Assembly (NCBI RefSeq): GCF_000003815.2
Contig: NW_023365716.1
Span: forward strand, 879,608 to 918,396
Length of the DNA: 38,789 bases
Reading direction: 5' to 3'
Source of the DNA: Branchiostoma floridae
Lineage: Eukaryota > Chordata > Leptocardii > Amphioxiformes > Branchiostomatidae
The position numbers were made by a program, and so were the translations under genes. Positions 37,677-38,789 of the stretch are shown here, piece after piece; position 1 is the stretch's first letter, and each line of letters starts with the position of its first letter. Under the pieces are notes generated by a model, which saw nothing but the letters and a program-made list of their open reading frames with translations, did no database searches and was not told the origin of the DNA.

Positions 37677-38789
37677 GTTTTGAGTTGAAAGCGCCACAAA
37701 CTGGACGGGTCCATCATCTAAGGGGTAAAAAAGTATCAACAAGCTTAATTTTTTAAACGGATGTGTAATATTTTGGGAATTTTCAGCACTAAATAAATCT
37801 ATAAGCTAATTCTTAACATGCTGTTACTCCCCAAAATAGTCTTGTGCAATCAAAGTTAAGAAACACTTTATTCACAAACAGCAAAACTCACCCTGTATGG
37901 TTTGCTACAATCCGTTCTCAGGTAATTAGGTGTGGTGGTGCAAGACAATTGCATCTTTTCACTAAGAAACGGCTTAGTTTGAATCCATCCAGAGATAATC
38001 TCCAATACTTATGTATGGGCCGTGCATACTAAACAACAGTTCCAAAAGCATAGTGTTGATTTTGAAGTGTTAAAATTCAGCACAGGTAGGTGTACACCTG
38101 AGTTGAACAGATATTTTCTTTTTAGACATCTGAAAAGGAATCTACATCCTTTGTAAACTAAAGACCACTGCAAACGTTCCCTTCTACCAGCATACAGTTG
38201 TGTTTATGACGTAGTGGTGTTCAGGTGTGTTTTAAAGGCCACTTTTTGTAAAGTTGCGACAATGTTTTCTCAGTCGTAACTGTCAGGAAAAAATGGCGGC
38301 CACAGTTGACTCATCCACCGGGTTATTATGCAAATCCACGACCCATCCTGTTGTACCATTGTGTACCTCCTGGCATGGGGAGATTAGACATACCTGGGGG
38401 CAGTCACCCTTTTGTAGCGGGGTCCAATTACGCTTGCAAACGAGATGCCAGGTTTATTAGTAAACACCTGATAGTCTGAGACGTTGCTGTATCATGTTTT
38501 CAGCCCCACCTGGAAGTGAATTCTTGTGATTCAGTGAAAGGACTGTTACTTTCTACTCTATTCTACCTCATTGAAATACTATAGTTTCTACCTTAAACAC
38601 CTGAATACTAGTCCTTAACTTTTCAACTTTGTTGTGTGCTCAGAAAGGAGTTTCAAACCTTGAGATGGTATATACATGTACCTAATTTTATAACATCACT
38701 TAAACTTAAAGCTAGTCTTTAGTTGACTATTTTCATACATGAATACTATTTTCTATTTAGATGAACTCTGCTATTCTTTCTACCTGGAA
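37677..38789. other. Right flank, no gene recognised
   Basis: AT-rich sequence without zinc-finger homology, RNA gene or long open frame. A regulatory-like motif cluster lies at about 38,290-38,400. Confidence 0.45.
38288..38400. promoter_or_regulatory. Possible promoter/enhancer patch
   Basis: AAAATGGCGGC (YY1-type) at 38290-38300, TGACTCA (AP-1-type) at 38307-38313 and the octamer ATGCAAAT at 38328-38335 lie within 46 bp. A good minus-strand splice-donor-like phrase (CCCCCAG|GTATGT) lies near 38390. No associated coding region is in the window, so this is weak. Confidence 0.3.

Overview
The window looks like animal nuclear DNA and most likely comes from amphioxus (Branchiostoma). It holds a head-to-tail cluster of C2H2 zinc-finger genes, all on the minus strand, each with one large coding exon and an upstream leader exon. 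Between and inside them lie CR1-like and RTE-like non-LTR retrotransposons and several AT-rich dispersed repeats. The finger scaffold is a strict alternation of CGECGYRT...LSRHMRTH and CDQCDYSA...LDKHLxKH fingers, which I associate with amphioxus gene models. No search was run, so the species call is an inference.

Layout. Positions 1-6,590 contain no convincing gene. They hold two copies of a dispersed repeat (about 185-795 and 4,230-5,050), two tandem-repeat tracts, a 180-bp inverted-repeat element with a 9-bp target duplication (3,297-3,476) and a decayed retrotransposon 3' end (5,056-5,880). A CpG-rich promoter-like patch lies at 6,590-6,715. From 6,720 to 33,045 there are six zinc-finger paralogues, called A to F here by coordinate. 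A (coding exon 6,978-8,069) has 10 fingers. B (11,352-13,358) has 17 fingers and an in-frame TAG in its linker region. C (15,431-17,368) has 17 fingers and is intact. D (19,805-25,003) has nine finger units, one of them broken, and is split by a full-length RTE-like element. E (27,738-29,702) has 20 fingers and is intact. F (32,219-33,045) has nine fingers plus a partial one and has lost its 5' end at the edge of a CR1-like element (33,046-37,676) with two intact ORFs. Nothing recognisable follows to 38,789 except a small cluster of promoter-type motifs near 38,290.

Genes A to E each have a conserved leader exon and promoter module 0.8-1.3 kb upstream of the coding exon. It carries a YY1-type CCGCCATTTT motif, a conserved GGTCA-rich block and an AG|GTAA or AG|GTAAG splice donor. 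YY1-type motifs also sit near the 5' ends of both retrotransposons. The coding exons share a linker with two psi-K-x-E (SUMO-type) motifs in the long-N members. Finger arrays vary mainly at the DNA-contact helix positions (-1, 3 and 6). N-terminal type, C-terminal type and 3'-UTR type are combined differently among the paralogues, which points to recombination or gene conversion within the cluster. The picture is a young, fast-turning-over zinc-finger cluster in which some copies are intact (A, C, E) and others are being broken by point mutation (B), element insertion (D) or truncation (F).
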